From Sipunculus nudus (Eukaryota; Annelida; Sipuncula; Golfingiida; Sipunculidae): DNA of 64,000 nucleotides. Both the position numbers and the translations under genes were made by a program. The stretch covers positions 38,397,901 through 38,461,900 of the forward strand of contig CM049317.1 in assembly GCA_026874595.1 (NCBI GenBank). Reading direction: 5' to 3'. Numbering within the stretch: position 1 is the first letter of the stretch; every line of letters begins with the position of its first letter. Positions 12,428 to 22,395 of the stretch are shown piece by piece. The notes under the pieces are model-generated. The model did not search any database, was not told where the DNA came from, and was given only the letters and a program-made list of their open reading frames with translations.

Positions 12428-12440
12428 GGTGAGACCGTAC

Positions 12441-12566
12441 CTCCAGTTCCTCCCGGACTATCGCGCTGCGGAGGTTCAGCTCTGGCTGGCTGGTCAGGAA
12501 CTGGTGCAGGTAGCACTGGCCCCGGGTCGAATCATAGGTCCACGCTGACCCTCCGTAAAAACTGCG
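12441..12566 (-). CDS. SLC3A1: SLC3A1-like coding exon 5 (B domain)
   Basis: This exon encodes residues 250-291: RSFYGGSAWTYDSTRGQCYL (250-269), then HQFLTSQPELNLRSAIVREELE. It matches human rBAT from [20 protein letters not shown] to PDLNFRNPDVQEEI. The acceptor is ataatgtaaccacag before CGCAGT, and the donor is CTGGAG followed by gtacgg. It is 126 nt and phase 0 at both ends, joining exon 4 (ending PPNNW) to exon 6 (starting DILYYW). Cys267 corresponds to a human rBAT cysteine that forms a B-domain disulfide, and QPELN (276-280) is the region V motif of the oligo-1,6-glucosidase group. The exon is easily missed because the longest open frame across it (to 12516) is a different frame that runs into the repeat array. 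Confidence 0.92.
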
Positions 12567-13072
12567 CTGTGGTTACATTATAACACACTTTACAAAATGA
12601 ACCTCAGTAAAAAGTACGCTGTGGTTAAATTACAACACACTTTACAAACTGAACCTCCGTTGACACTGCGTTGCGGTCAAATTTTAGCACACTTAACATT
12701 GTCAACATACAAGAAAATTTATTTTAATGATTATTGGACATTGTTCGGTTGGGCAGATTACATATTTTATATTTTAGGCCTCTTTTTTATTTGCTTGATC
12801 TACATATTTTATTTATTGAGAAAAACGGGATAAATTTTTCAGTAGTAAAAATGAAAGTAAGGGAGGTATACTGTCTCTATATATGCTAGTTAGTAAGTAA
12901 ATGAATTCTTCAAATTTGAACTTTTTTATTTCAAGAAAATGTAAAAAAAAAAACACTTTGCTTTGCATTTATAAATACCATATTCTTGTGCAGTTGCAAG
13001 TTAAAAAATGTTTGTTGAACACAAGATATAAAAAAATGGTTCTACAATGTGTTTGCATGTGTGTGTACTCAC
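12567..13072 (-). other. short intron (exons 4-5)
   Basis: This 506-base AT-rich intron has donor gtgagt at its right end and acceptor accacag at its left end. Near 12560-12670 a motif resembling ctgcgctgtggttacattat recurs three times at about 55-60 bp spacing (acactttacaaa, gaacctc). This is a short degenerate repeat that begins with the acceptor sequence of coding exon 5. The plus-strand ORF 12597-12833 is treated as chance. Confidence 0.7.
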
Positions 13073-13215
13073 CCAGTTGTTCGGAGGACTGGATGTTGTA
13101 CAATCCGCCCACACATAGAAATTCTCAAAACCTGCGTCTCCTCTTTTACTCTTATCGAACCATTGGTGGTCCTTGCCGGTGTGATTAGGGATGAAGTCAA
13201 CGATTACTTTGAGAT
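13073..13215 (-). CDS. SLC3A1: SLC3A1-like coding exon 4
   Basis: This exon completes residue 202 and encodes 203-249, from LKVIVDFIPNHTGKDHQWFD through FYVWADCTTSSPPNNW. The human rBAT counterpart runs from LKLIIDFIPNHTSDKHIWF to IWHDCTHENGKTIPPNNW. DFIPNH (208-213) is GH13 conserved region I, at the end of barrel strand 3, and leads into the B domain. Cys240 matches the B-domain disulfide partner of Cys267. NHT (212) is a possible N-glycosylation site. The acceptor is ttacccttggcag and the donor is AACTGG followed by gtgagt. The exon is 143 nt, entering in phase 1 and leaving in phase 0. Confidence 0.93.
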
Positions 13216-13520
13216 CTGCCAAGGGTAATAAGCATTTTTTAACATGTTATTTAGTACATCATAGTAAGGTTAAACGTGAACATTACAAACTTAAAAGGTG
13301 AATCACGTGTTAAATCACATCTGACTCAAATTTGCATGTGAATGGTATAACATGTTTAACCTCATCGAGTTCAGCATATAACAAAGTGAATGGTGAGAGT
13401 TTCAGTCGATAATGATTAACAGGTAATCCCTGCGACCGGAACGAGGAAAAACCAAGACGTGGCGCCATCTACTATGGATAAGGGAAACTACGTCAGTAAA
13501 GTGATCTTAATTTCACTGAC
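13216..13520 (-). other. short intron (exons 3-4)
   Basis: A 305-base intron with donor gtcagt, a weaker than usual donor but the only one that keeps phase, and an acceptor ending ggcag. Nothing else is seen in it. Confidence 0.7.
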
Positions 13521-13703
13521 TTTTCCTGTGTGCCTCCACAATCAGACTGTCCAGGTCCGCTTCAGTACCAACTTTGTCGTTGACGGTAGTGTGGCTGGTG
13601 TAGTCATAGCCAAAGTCTCCGTTATCAGGACTGTCATAGATGGAGCTGAGGACCACGGCGTCCGCTCGGATCTCTTTGATGTAGTCGAGTTTAGCTTCCA
13701 CCC
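13521..13703 (-). CDS. SLC3A1: SLC3A1-like coding exon 3
   Basis: This exon completes Gly141 and encodes 142-201, from VEAKLDYIKEIRADAVVLSS through DSPDNGDFGYDYTSHTTVND to LDSLIVEAHRK. It aligns with human rBAT from [20 protein letters not shown] to MEDFENLVAAIHDKG. It forms the first strands and helices of the amylase-like barrel. The acceptor is ctttattttcag and the donor is AAA A followed by gtcagt. Both ends are in phase 1, and residue 202 reads Asn after joining to exon 4. Codon use is GC-richer than the flanking introns, which helps to delimit the exon. Confidence 0.93.
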
Positions 13704-13900
13704 CTGAAAATAAAGGTTTAATCTTCGTACAGTATAACAAAGATTGATTCATTTCGTGATTTTCACTACAGGCGGAAAATCGCTAAAGGCTGTGTTTGGT
13801 CCTGTTATTAAAAAGTAAATAACTTTCATATATATCTAGACAGTATATGTCTGAAAATTATCTGCATGTATTGATATTTAAGGATACACTTGCACTGTAA
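13704..13900 (-). other. intron, acceptor side of exon 3
   Basis: Single-copy AT-rich intron sequence, with the acceptor polypyrimidine tract at the left end. Confidence 0.5.
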
Positions 13901-14110
13901 CACACCTCAAAATGCACCCTGCACCTCATATTTCTGTGGATGTTACACGGACAGAGCTATGGACCCATAACAACTTACTTCACACTGTTCCTCATATTTC
14001 TGTGGATGTTTCACGGACAGATATCAACTTACTCCACACTTGCCCCACATATTTCTGTATATGTAACACGGACATAGCTATGGACATATAACGACTTTCT
14101 CCACACTGGA
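13900..14110. repeat. small degenerate repeat, about 3 copies
   Basis: Three diverged copies of a roughly 60-75 bp unit containing catatttctgtggatgt, then cacggacagagctatggac, then aacttactccacact. It lies inside the intron between coding exons 2 and 3. Confidence 0.7.
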
Positions 14111-15189
14111 TAACTGTGTACCTCTCCATTATCCTATGTCAGATATTGACAATTGTTTGAGAAATATTAAATATGATAGTGAGGGAGACAGACCCTGATT
14201 TTGACCACCGGTGTGACATCGGGTATGATTACGAATTCTTCACAGAACAGTAGTCCGGTACCTATATTCAATAATCAAACTGATGCCACTTTGGCATGCT
14301 TAGGAGAACTACTTTAGAACAGTTTCAGAATTTGAAAATTAAAAAAGAAGAATTAATATAGAGCGTCCTTTTTCCATGATCCTAAAAGGCCGTTTACATA
14401 CTAATGCACATATAACGTATCTTAGGCAATTTGAGATGTATCCTTGATAAAGTTAATCCACTCGAATTGTAAAAATTGATTTTTTTAAAACTGAAATCAA
14501 AAGTTTTAAAACATGAAAATATGGTCATATATAAAGTTCTCTGGGCATTTTGTTTCGAACACGCCTAAAAGACATTAAGAATTATTAACCTAATGTGGTT
14601 TAGGACTGAACTTAACTCTTTGGTAAGCTAAATGTATATTTAACTATTAAGGTGTCTGATGAGGGGTATTCCTGATCTTTTTGTAGAATAAAGTGATTCA
14701 CTAAATAATTATAAATGCATTAGAGACTAATATTTTAACGTGTGATGATTGATTAATTATGAATTCAGTCCCATTTGCACGTTTTAATTGTATATATCGA
14801 TAATGAGTATTTGTATTATATAACCTGTTCATGGTCCTGTGCTTTGTATTTTGAAAATATCAACATTTTCTTCATAACGCTCGCAAGATATTTGTTTCTA
14901 TAGTAGTCAAACAGGGCTTTTAATCATCCCGAGGTCATATTTTTTTTAAACATTGCTACAAAATGATATAAAATGTCGGTTACAAACTTGAAGCATCCAA
15001 AGCTAATTGAATCGTTTTAGAAATTTGATGTACGGAAACGATTAGACATTTTTTCGAAAATATTATAGATTTCAACAATAAAAGATAAAATGTTGCAACA
15101 AAAACTTTTTTTCAATATTCTAAAAAATATGTTTCCTTTCAGGTTCTACTTAATATATAGTAGCTGATAGTGCCCGAGCACGCATGATT
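14111..15189 (-). other. intron, AT-rich single-copy stretch
   Basis: About 1.1 kb of intron without a recognisable coding, RNA or mobile feature. Confidence 0.55.
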
Positions 15190-16022
15190 TCTAAGCCTTT
15201 TGAACATAACCTCTGAGCCTGTTGAACATAACCTTTAAGCCTGATGAACATAACCACTGAGCCTGTTGAACATAACCTTTAAGCCTGATGAACATAACCT
15301 CTGAGCCTGATGAACATAATCTCTGAGCCTGATGAACATAACCTCTGAGACTGATGAACATAACCTATGAGCCTGATGAACATAACCTCTGAGCCTGATT
15401 AATATATTCTTTAAGCTTGAAGAACATGACCTCTGAGACTGATTAACATAACCTTTAAGCCTGCTGGACAAAACCTCTGAGCCTGATGAACATAACCTCT
15501 GAGACTGATGAACATAACCTCTGAGCCTGATGAACATAACCTCTCAGCCTGATGAACATAACCTATGAGACTGATGAACATGTCCTCTGAGCCTGATGAA
15601 CATAATCTCTAAGTCTAATTAACTTAATCTTCAAGCCTTATAAACATGACCTCTGAGACTGATAAACATAACCTTATAGGCCTGATGAATAAAAAACTAT
15701 AAGCCTGATGAACATAACCTCTGAGCCTGATGAACATAACCTCTGAGCCTGATGAACATAACCTCTAAGCCGTTTGAACATAACTTCTTAGCCTGATGAA
15801 TTTAGCCTCTAAGCCTGATGAACTTAAATTCTGAGCCTGATGAACATAACCTCTGAGCCTGATGAACATAACCTCTGAGCCTGATGAACATAACCTCTGA
15901 GCCTAATGAACATAACCTCTATGCCTGATGTACATAACCACTGAGCCTGATGAACATAACCTCTGAGCCTGATGAACACAACCTCTAAGCCTCATGAACA
16001 TAACCTCTGAGCCTGATGAACA
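15190..16022. repeat. 22-bp minisatellite, about 38 copies
   Basis: The unit is cataacctctgagcctgatg plus aa. It is variable at the left end (taagcctgttgaa, tctaagtctaattaac) and homogeneous between about 15700 and 16020. The array runs straight into the 46-bp array on its right with no spacer. The minus-strand ORF 15235-15537 is repeat-encoded. Confidence 0.95.
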
Positions 16023-18990
16023 TTGATGGGCTACCTTTGTAACTTTACACAAGAGGACGTGCTCCTCCTGGATGGTCTACCCATGAAACACTACACCAGT
16101 AGACGTGCTCCTCATGGATGGTCTACCCATGTAACTCTACACAAGGGGACGTGCTCCTCATGGATGGTCTACCTATTTTAATCTACACCAGGGGACGTGC
16201 TCCTCATGGATGGTCTACCTATGTAACTCTACACCAGAGGACGTGCTCCTCATGGATGGTCTACCTATGTAACTCTACACAAGGGGACGTGCTCCTCATG
16301 GATGGTCTACCTATGTAAATCTACACCAGGGGACGTGCTCCTGATGGATGGTCTACCTATGTAACTCTACACAAAGGGACCTGCTCCTCATGGATGGTCT
16401 ACCTATGTAGCTCTACACAAGGGGACCTGCTCCTCATGGATGGTCTACCTATGTAAATCTACACAAGGGGACCTGCTCCTCATGGATGGTCTACCTATGT
16501 AGCTCTACACAAGGGGACCTGTCATCATGGATGGTCTACCTATGTAAATCTACACAAGGGGACCTGCTGATCATGGATGGTCTACCTATGTAACTCTACA
16601 CAAAGGGACCTGCTCCTCATGGATGGTCTACCTATGTAAATCTACACAAGGGGACGTGCTCCTCATTGATGGTCTACCTATGTAACTCTACACCAGAGGA
16701 CGTGCTCCTCATGGATGGCCTACCTATGTTAATCTACAGCAGGGGACGTGCTCCTCATGGATGGTCTACCTATGTAACTCTACACAAGGGGACGTGCTCC
16801 TCATGGATGGTCTACCTATGTAACTCTACAAAAGGGGACCTGCTCCTCATGGATGGTCTACCTATGTAACTCTACACAAGGGGACGTGCTCCTCATTGAT
16901 GGTCTACCTATGTAAATCTACACAAGGGGACCTGCTCCTCATGGATGGTCTACCTATGTAAATCTACACCAGGGGACGTGCTCCTAATGGATGGTCTACC
17001 TATGTAACTCTACACCAGAGGACGTGCTCCTCATGGATGGTCTACCTATGTAAATCTACACAAGGGGACCTGCTCCTCATGGATGGTCTACCTATGTAAA
17101 TCTACACCAGGGGACGTGCTCCTAATGGATGGTCTACCTATGTAACTCTATACCAGGGGACGTGCTCCTCATGGATGGTCTATCTATGTAAATCTACACA
17201 AGGGGACGTGCTCCTCATTGATGGTCTACCTATGTTACTCTACACCAGAGGACGTGCTCCTCATGGATGGTCTACCTATGTTAATCTACAGCAGGGGACG
17301 TGCTCCTCATGGATGGTCTACCTATGTAACTCTACACAAGGGGACGTGCTCCTCATGGATGGTCTACCTATGTAACTCTACACAAGGGGACGTGCTCCTC
17401 ATGGATGGTCTACCTATTTTAATCTACACCAGGGGACGTGCTCCTAATGGATGGTCTACCTATGTAACTCTATACCAGGGGACGTGCTCCTCATGGATGG
17501 TCTACCTATGCAAATCTACACAAGGGGACGTGCTCCTCATTGATGGTCTACCTATGTAACTCTACACCAGAGGACGTGCTCCTCATGGATGGTCTACCTA
17601 TGTTAATCTACAGCAGGGGACGTGCTCCTCATGGATGGTCTACCTATGTAACTCTACACAAGGGGACGTGCTCCTCATGGATGGTCTACCTATGTAACTC
17701 TACACAAGGGGACGTGCTCCTCATGGATGGTCTACCTATTTTAATCTACAGCAGGGGACGTGCTCCTCATGGATGGTCTACCTATGTAACTCTACACCAG
17801 TGGACGTGCTCCTCATGGATGGTCTACCTATGTAACTCTACACAAGGGGACGTGCTCCTCATGGATGGTCTACCTATGTAAATCTACACCAGAGGACGTG
17901 CTCCTGATGGATGGTCTACCTATGTAAATCTACACAAGGGGACGTGCTCCTCATTGATGGTCTGCCTATGTAACTCTACACCAGAGGACGTGCTCCTCAT
18001 GGATGGTCTACCTATGTTAATCTACAGCAGGGGACGTGCTCCTCATGGATGGTCTACCTATGTAACTCTACACAAGGGGACGTGTTCCTCATGGATGGTC
18101 TACCTATGTAACTCTACACAAGGGGACGTGCTCCTCATGGATGGTCTACCTATTTTAATCTACAGCAGGGGACGTGCTCCTCATGGATGGTCTACCTATG
18201 TTACTCTTCGCCAGAGGACGTGCTCCTCATGGATGGTCTACCTATGTTACTCTACACAAGGGGACGTGCTCCTCATGGATGGTCTACCTATGTAAATCTA
18301 CACAAGGGGACGTGCTCCTCATGGATGGTCTACCTATGTAACTCTACACCAGAGGACGTGCTCCTCATGGATGGTCTACCTATGTAACTCTACACCAGAG
18401 GACGTGCTCCTCATGGATGGTCTACCTATGTAACTCTACACAAGGGGACGTGCTCCTCATGGATGGTCTACCTATGTAAATCTACACCAGGGGACGTGCT
18501 CCTGATGGATGGTCTACCTATGTAACTCTACACAAAGGGACCTGCTCCTCATGGATGGTCTACCTATGTAACTCTACACAAGGGGACGTGCTCCTCATGG
18601 ATGGTCTTCCTATGTAACTCTACACAAGGGGACGTGCTCCTCATGGATGGTCTACCTATTTTAATCTACAGCAGGGGACGTGCTCCTCATGGATGGTCTA
18701 CCTATGTAACTCGACACCAGAGGACGTGCTCCTCATGGATGGTCTACCTATGTAACTCTACACAAGGGGACGTGCTCCTCATGGATGGTCTACCTATGTA
18801 ACTCTACACAAAGGGACCTGCTCCTCATGGATGGTCTACCTATGTAACTCTATACCAGGGGACGTGCTCCTCATGGATGGTCTACCTATGTAACTCTACA
18901 CAAGAGGACGTGCTCCTCATGGATGGTCTACCTATGTAACTCTACACCAGGGGACGTGCTGCTCATGGATGGTCTACCGATGTAACTCCT
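16023..18990. repeat. 46-bp minisatellite, about 64 copies
   Basis: The unit contains gatggtctacctatgtaact, then ctacacaaggggacgtgctc, then ctcatg. Variants ggacctgctcctc, tgttaatctacagcag and tattttaatctacacc are arranged in blocks, giving higher-order repeats of 322 bp (7 units) and 414 bp (9 units). Three units equal 46 codons and the plus strand is often stop-free, hence the repeated 113-residue ORFs at 17218, 17540 and 17954. These are repeat artefacts. Confidence 0.97.
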
Positions 18991-20220
18991 AACCAGATTA
19001 CATACCCCTAAGAGGCGGTAATTTAAGTATCAACTTCAATCATTCATCCTGACCATGCTGACATGCTTTACTTTCCTGCGATTACTACTCCACCAAAGCT
19101 TTCCCAGGCACACATGTGGTTTATATTATTATGTCTGTAAATATCTTCCACAAACATCGGTTTACCGGGGATCGTCTTATAATATGTTCCATTTAAGCTA
19201 TGTCCATGAGACGAGAATGCTAGAACCTGCGTCACTCAATATTTAATTCTCCAAGTCCATTCAATTCACTTCATGTAAACTTAATTTTATGTAATTTTGT
19301 TAAATCATGATCCATTAGGAAAATAATGGTGCTGCATTTGACATAGATTATCCAACACTCCGCGTGGGGCAGGATAAAAAAAAACCACAGTTGATCCACC
19401 TACGGTTCGTATTCGTTACGCCTATCAAAGCAATTTGTGCTAACATTATATAAAATCACAGGAGAGAAGCCAAATTATTGCATTTTCTCCTCCTAAGGTA
19501 ATTATATTTAACATTTAATACATAACATTACACCAGCATTGCTAAAGTGAATTACACAGCACTCAGAGCGCAAACATTTTCATGATTCTTATTAAACTTT
19601 CTATTTCTATCATCAAAATCTTTAAATAATTACCTTTACCCAGAAAGTGGTATGCAGTCATAATACCTGAGTACGAGGTTTCATTAAAGTGCATTTCTGT
19701 ACCATGGTTATGTAAAATAAACTGTGCACAGGAAATACACTCACGGACAGGCGTACAGGGCAAGCGAGTAATAACAAAATTCGGCACCATCTGACGGATG
19801 GTGGTCCTCCAGGATTGATAGAAAAATTCACACGTCTATCTCTCTAGCCTCTCTGTTTGTTGAATTATTTGTTTGTTGGTTTCAAATGATAACTGTTTTT
19901 TTGTACTCCACCCGTTAAAATGTTTACATTTTGGCAAAATATTTTGCAGCATTTTGTGTCACAGCGTAGTTTTGCCGGTACTCTTTCGGTCGTCTTTCTG
20001 TGCTTATCTTTTTTAAAGATATTTTTTGGTGGAGGTAACGGCCTCTATTATTAATGCTGACTTTTCTAATTCTCATCATAAGTATGTATAGAATTTCCCT
20101 TTCGGTTTGTAGCAATGTGACAGGGCGGTATCGCTCGCAATCATTGCTTCTACCGCACCTGCGGGTCCTGTGTTGTAATAATCCCCAATGCTGGGTCATA
20201 ACATTGAGGAACCCCCCCCC

Positions 20221-20223
20221 TAC

Positions 20224-20256
<33 letters not shown>

Positions 20257-20275
20257 TACACACACACAAGACACA
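20221..20275. repeat. (CA)n microsatellite
   Basis: Interrupted CA dinucleotide run (cacccacacacacacacac and continuing, with one cata interruption). Confidence 0.95.
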
Positions 20276-20594
20276 CTCGTTTGGTCGGCTGTGTAGAGTA
20301 CTCACCCTGGGTGAGGTCCCACCATAATTCACTCGCCAGATTGTTGTGTTTTATGAACGTTTAGGTATTAGACTTGTCACTGCGTTGTGTACAGCTGTTT
20401 ACGATTATAATTCTGCTTTCGCATGTCATTAATTTGATGAACAGAATAAGTCCTATAGAATAAGGTCATCGGGTAGGAAGTGTGTGGGGGGGGGGGGGGA
20501 CTTAATGCAGGCGATGTTGGGAAGAATTAGAAATATTTAACACTAAGATGGCGAGAAGGAGGAGGAGGTGTGACGATATGAGGAGAAACACACT

Positions 20595-20598
<4 letters not shown>

Positions 20599-20631
<33 letters not shown>
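20599..20631. repeat. (GA)n microsatellite
   Basis: Uninterrupted agagag run of about 33 bases. Confidence 0.95.
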
Positions 20632-20633
<2 letters not shown>

Positions 20634-21097
20634 TATCGGAACGGGGAGTTTGTGTAACCATGTATTGCCTCGTAATGGGGATGGCGAAAAAATCCACTAG
20701 TGGCAAAGGTTATATGTAGCATCAAGATTGATATTCCCTGCTGACGGCGTTATAATAGGTTTGGTATAGGTAAGATAACCCCTATCTCCATACATATACC
20801 CGCATGATCAGCTAGCCGTGTGTGCTGCCGTGCTATAACGACGGACCAGGCATAAGTTATGCTCCTGTAGACACATTGCACTGTCACAGGGGCGTTGTCA
20901 TTTATTTGGAATTTAATTTTTCATAATTTTGAAGAATGCAGCATCAATACCGGACAATGTTGATAACATTGTATTAGTTGTATTGTGACGCAAGTGTCTG
21001 TCAAATTACAATAGAGTGGAAAACTGATGACGATCATTTAACTTTTGTTCTTACCTTAAGCTTCAATTTGGATACGTGTGTATGAATCTGTGTGAAT

Positions 21098-22053
21098 GCG
21101 TCTGTGTGTTTGGCGTAGAAGGAATCATCCAATGAATAAACTTGGGCCTCTCTGTGTGTTTGGCGTAGAAGGAATCATCCAATGAATAAACTTGGCCCTC
21201 TCTGTGTGTTTGGCGTAGAAGGAATCATCCAATGAATGAACTTGGCCCTCTCTGTGTGTTTGGCGTAGAAGGAATCATCCAGTGAATAAACTTGGCCCTC
21301 TCTGTGTGTTTGGCGTAGAAGGAATCATCCTGTGAATAAACTTGGCCCTCTCTGTGTGTTTGGCGTAGAAGGAATCATCCAGTGAATAAACTTGGCCCTC
21401 TCTGTGTTTGGCGTAGCAGGAATAATCCTGTGAATAAACTTGGCCCTCTCTGTGTGTTTGGCGTAGCAGGAATCATCCAATGAATAAACTTGGCCCTCTC
21501 TATGTGTTTGGCGTAGCAGGAATCATCCAATGAATAAACTTGGCCCTCTCTGTGTGTTTGGCGTAGAAGGAATCATCCAATGAATAAACTTTGCCCTCTC
21601 TCCGTGTTTGGCGTAGAAGGAATCATCCAGTGAATAAACTTGGCCCTCTCTGTGTGTTTGGCGTAGAAGGAATCATCCAGTGAATAAACTTGGCCCTCTC
21701 TGTGTGTTTGGCGTAGCAGGAATAATCCTGTGAATAAACTTGGCCCTCTCTGTGTGTTTGGCGTAGCAGGAATAATCATGTGAATAAACTTGGCCCTCTC
21801 TGTGTGTTTGGCGTAGCAGGAATCATCCAATATAAACTTGGTCCTCTCTATGTGTTTGGCGTAGCAGGAATCATCCAATGGATAAACTTGGCCCTCTCTT
21901 TGTGTTTGGCGTAGAAGGAACCATCCAATGAATAAACTTGGCCAACTCTGTGTGTTTTGCGTAGAAGGAATCATCCAGTTAATAAACTTGACCATGTCTG
22001 TGTGTTTGGCGTCGAATGAATCATCCAATGAATAAACTTGGCCATCTGCTCCC
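21098..22053. repeat. 50-bp minisatellite, about 19 copies
   Basis: The unit contains tctgtgtgtttggcgtagaa, then ggaatcatccaatgaataaa, then cttggccctc. Units are closely similar, with gtagaa/gtagca, atccaa/atccag/atcctg and short-deletion variants. The array ends about 160 bases from the donor of coding exon 2. A minus-strand 160-codon ORF (21573-22055) cycles through the repeat and has no independent support. Confidence 0.96.
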
Positions 22054-22211
22054 ATTCCTCCCAGTTGATAAAACCTTGTTTAATGCTATATTTCATATAT
22101 TATAACAATATTACATAAAATGCGGTATGCTGAAATACTTGCAATTTTGTTTTTCACTGCATATCATGTTTGTCGTATGTGTATATATGTATACATTACT
22201 ACAAAGATTAC

Positions 22212-22395
22212 CTTTTAGATCCCCGATGCCATTTCCGTCATCGTCATAGAAAGTGTTGACGTAAATTTGGTAGAAAGACGATTTCTCCCACCAGACCTGG
22301 TTAGGCGGCTCCTGACATCTTGGATGAACAATAGTCAGTCCAACAACGGCCGCCAGCAGGGCAGCCCAGCACAGCCAAAATAGGATCAGGCACAC
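22212..22395 (-). CDS. SLC3A1: SLC3A1-like coding exon 2 (membrane helix)
   Basis: This exon encodes residues 80-140 plus one base. It begins [20 protein letters not shown], the single signal-anchor helix (about 80-102), then TIVHPRC. Next is [18 protein letters not shown] and the acidic loop [12 protein letters not shown]. Cys106 sits where human rBAT has the SPKC cysteine that links to the light chain. Loop residues D130, D132, N134 and D138 resemble the calcium loop of related GH13 proteins (human FKDSNKDGNGDLKG). The acceptor is atttatgacag before GTGTGCC and the donor is AAAAG followed by gtaatc. It is 184 nt, entering in phase 0 and leaving in phase 1. The first 13-14 exon bases are part of the adjoining 32-bp tandem repeat. 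Confidence 0.94.

Larger units (their letters stand above)
18991..21097 (-). other. intron stretch with simple repeats
   Basis: About 2.1 kb of mostly single-copy intron. It contains a CA-rich tract at 20221-20275, a poly-G run at 20486-20499 and a GA tract at 20599-20631. ORFs over the CA tract (for example 19924-20274) are low-complexity shadows. No exon motif of the SLC3 protein fits here, since coding exons 2 and 3 join directly in frame. Confidence 0.6.

Noticed and set aside
1941-12516. Many minus-strand ORFs of 62-186 codons with repeated peptides
   Set aside because: The 35-bp unit has no stop in any minus-strand phase across three units, so long ORFs are expected. The frames shift with single-base slips and no start, splice or domain evidence exists.
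16118-18801. Plus-strand ORFs with repeated VLLMDGLP peptides as a repetitive secreted protein
   Set aside because: They are translations of the 46-bp array inside an intron of a minus-strand gene, and the same block recurs in several frames.
21573-22055. Minus-strand 160-codon ORF as an upstream or alternative exon
   Set aside because: It is entirely 50-bp repeat. Coding exons 2 and 3 join directly in the correct phase without it.
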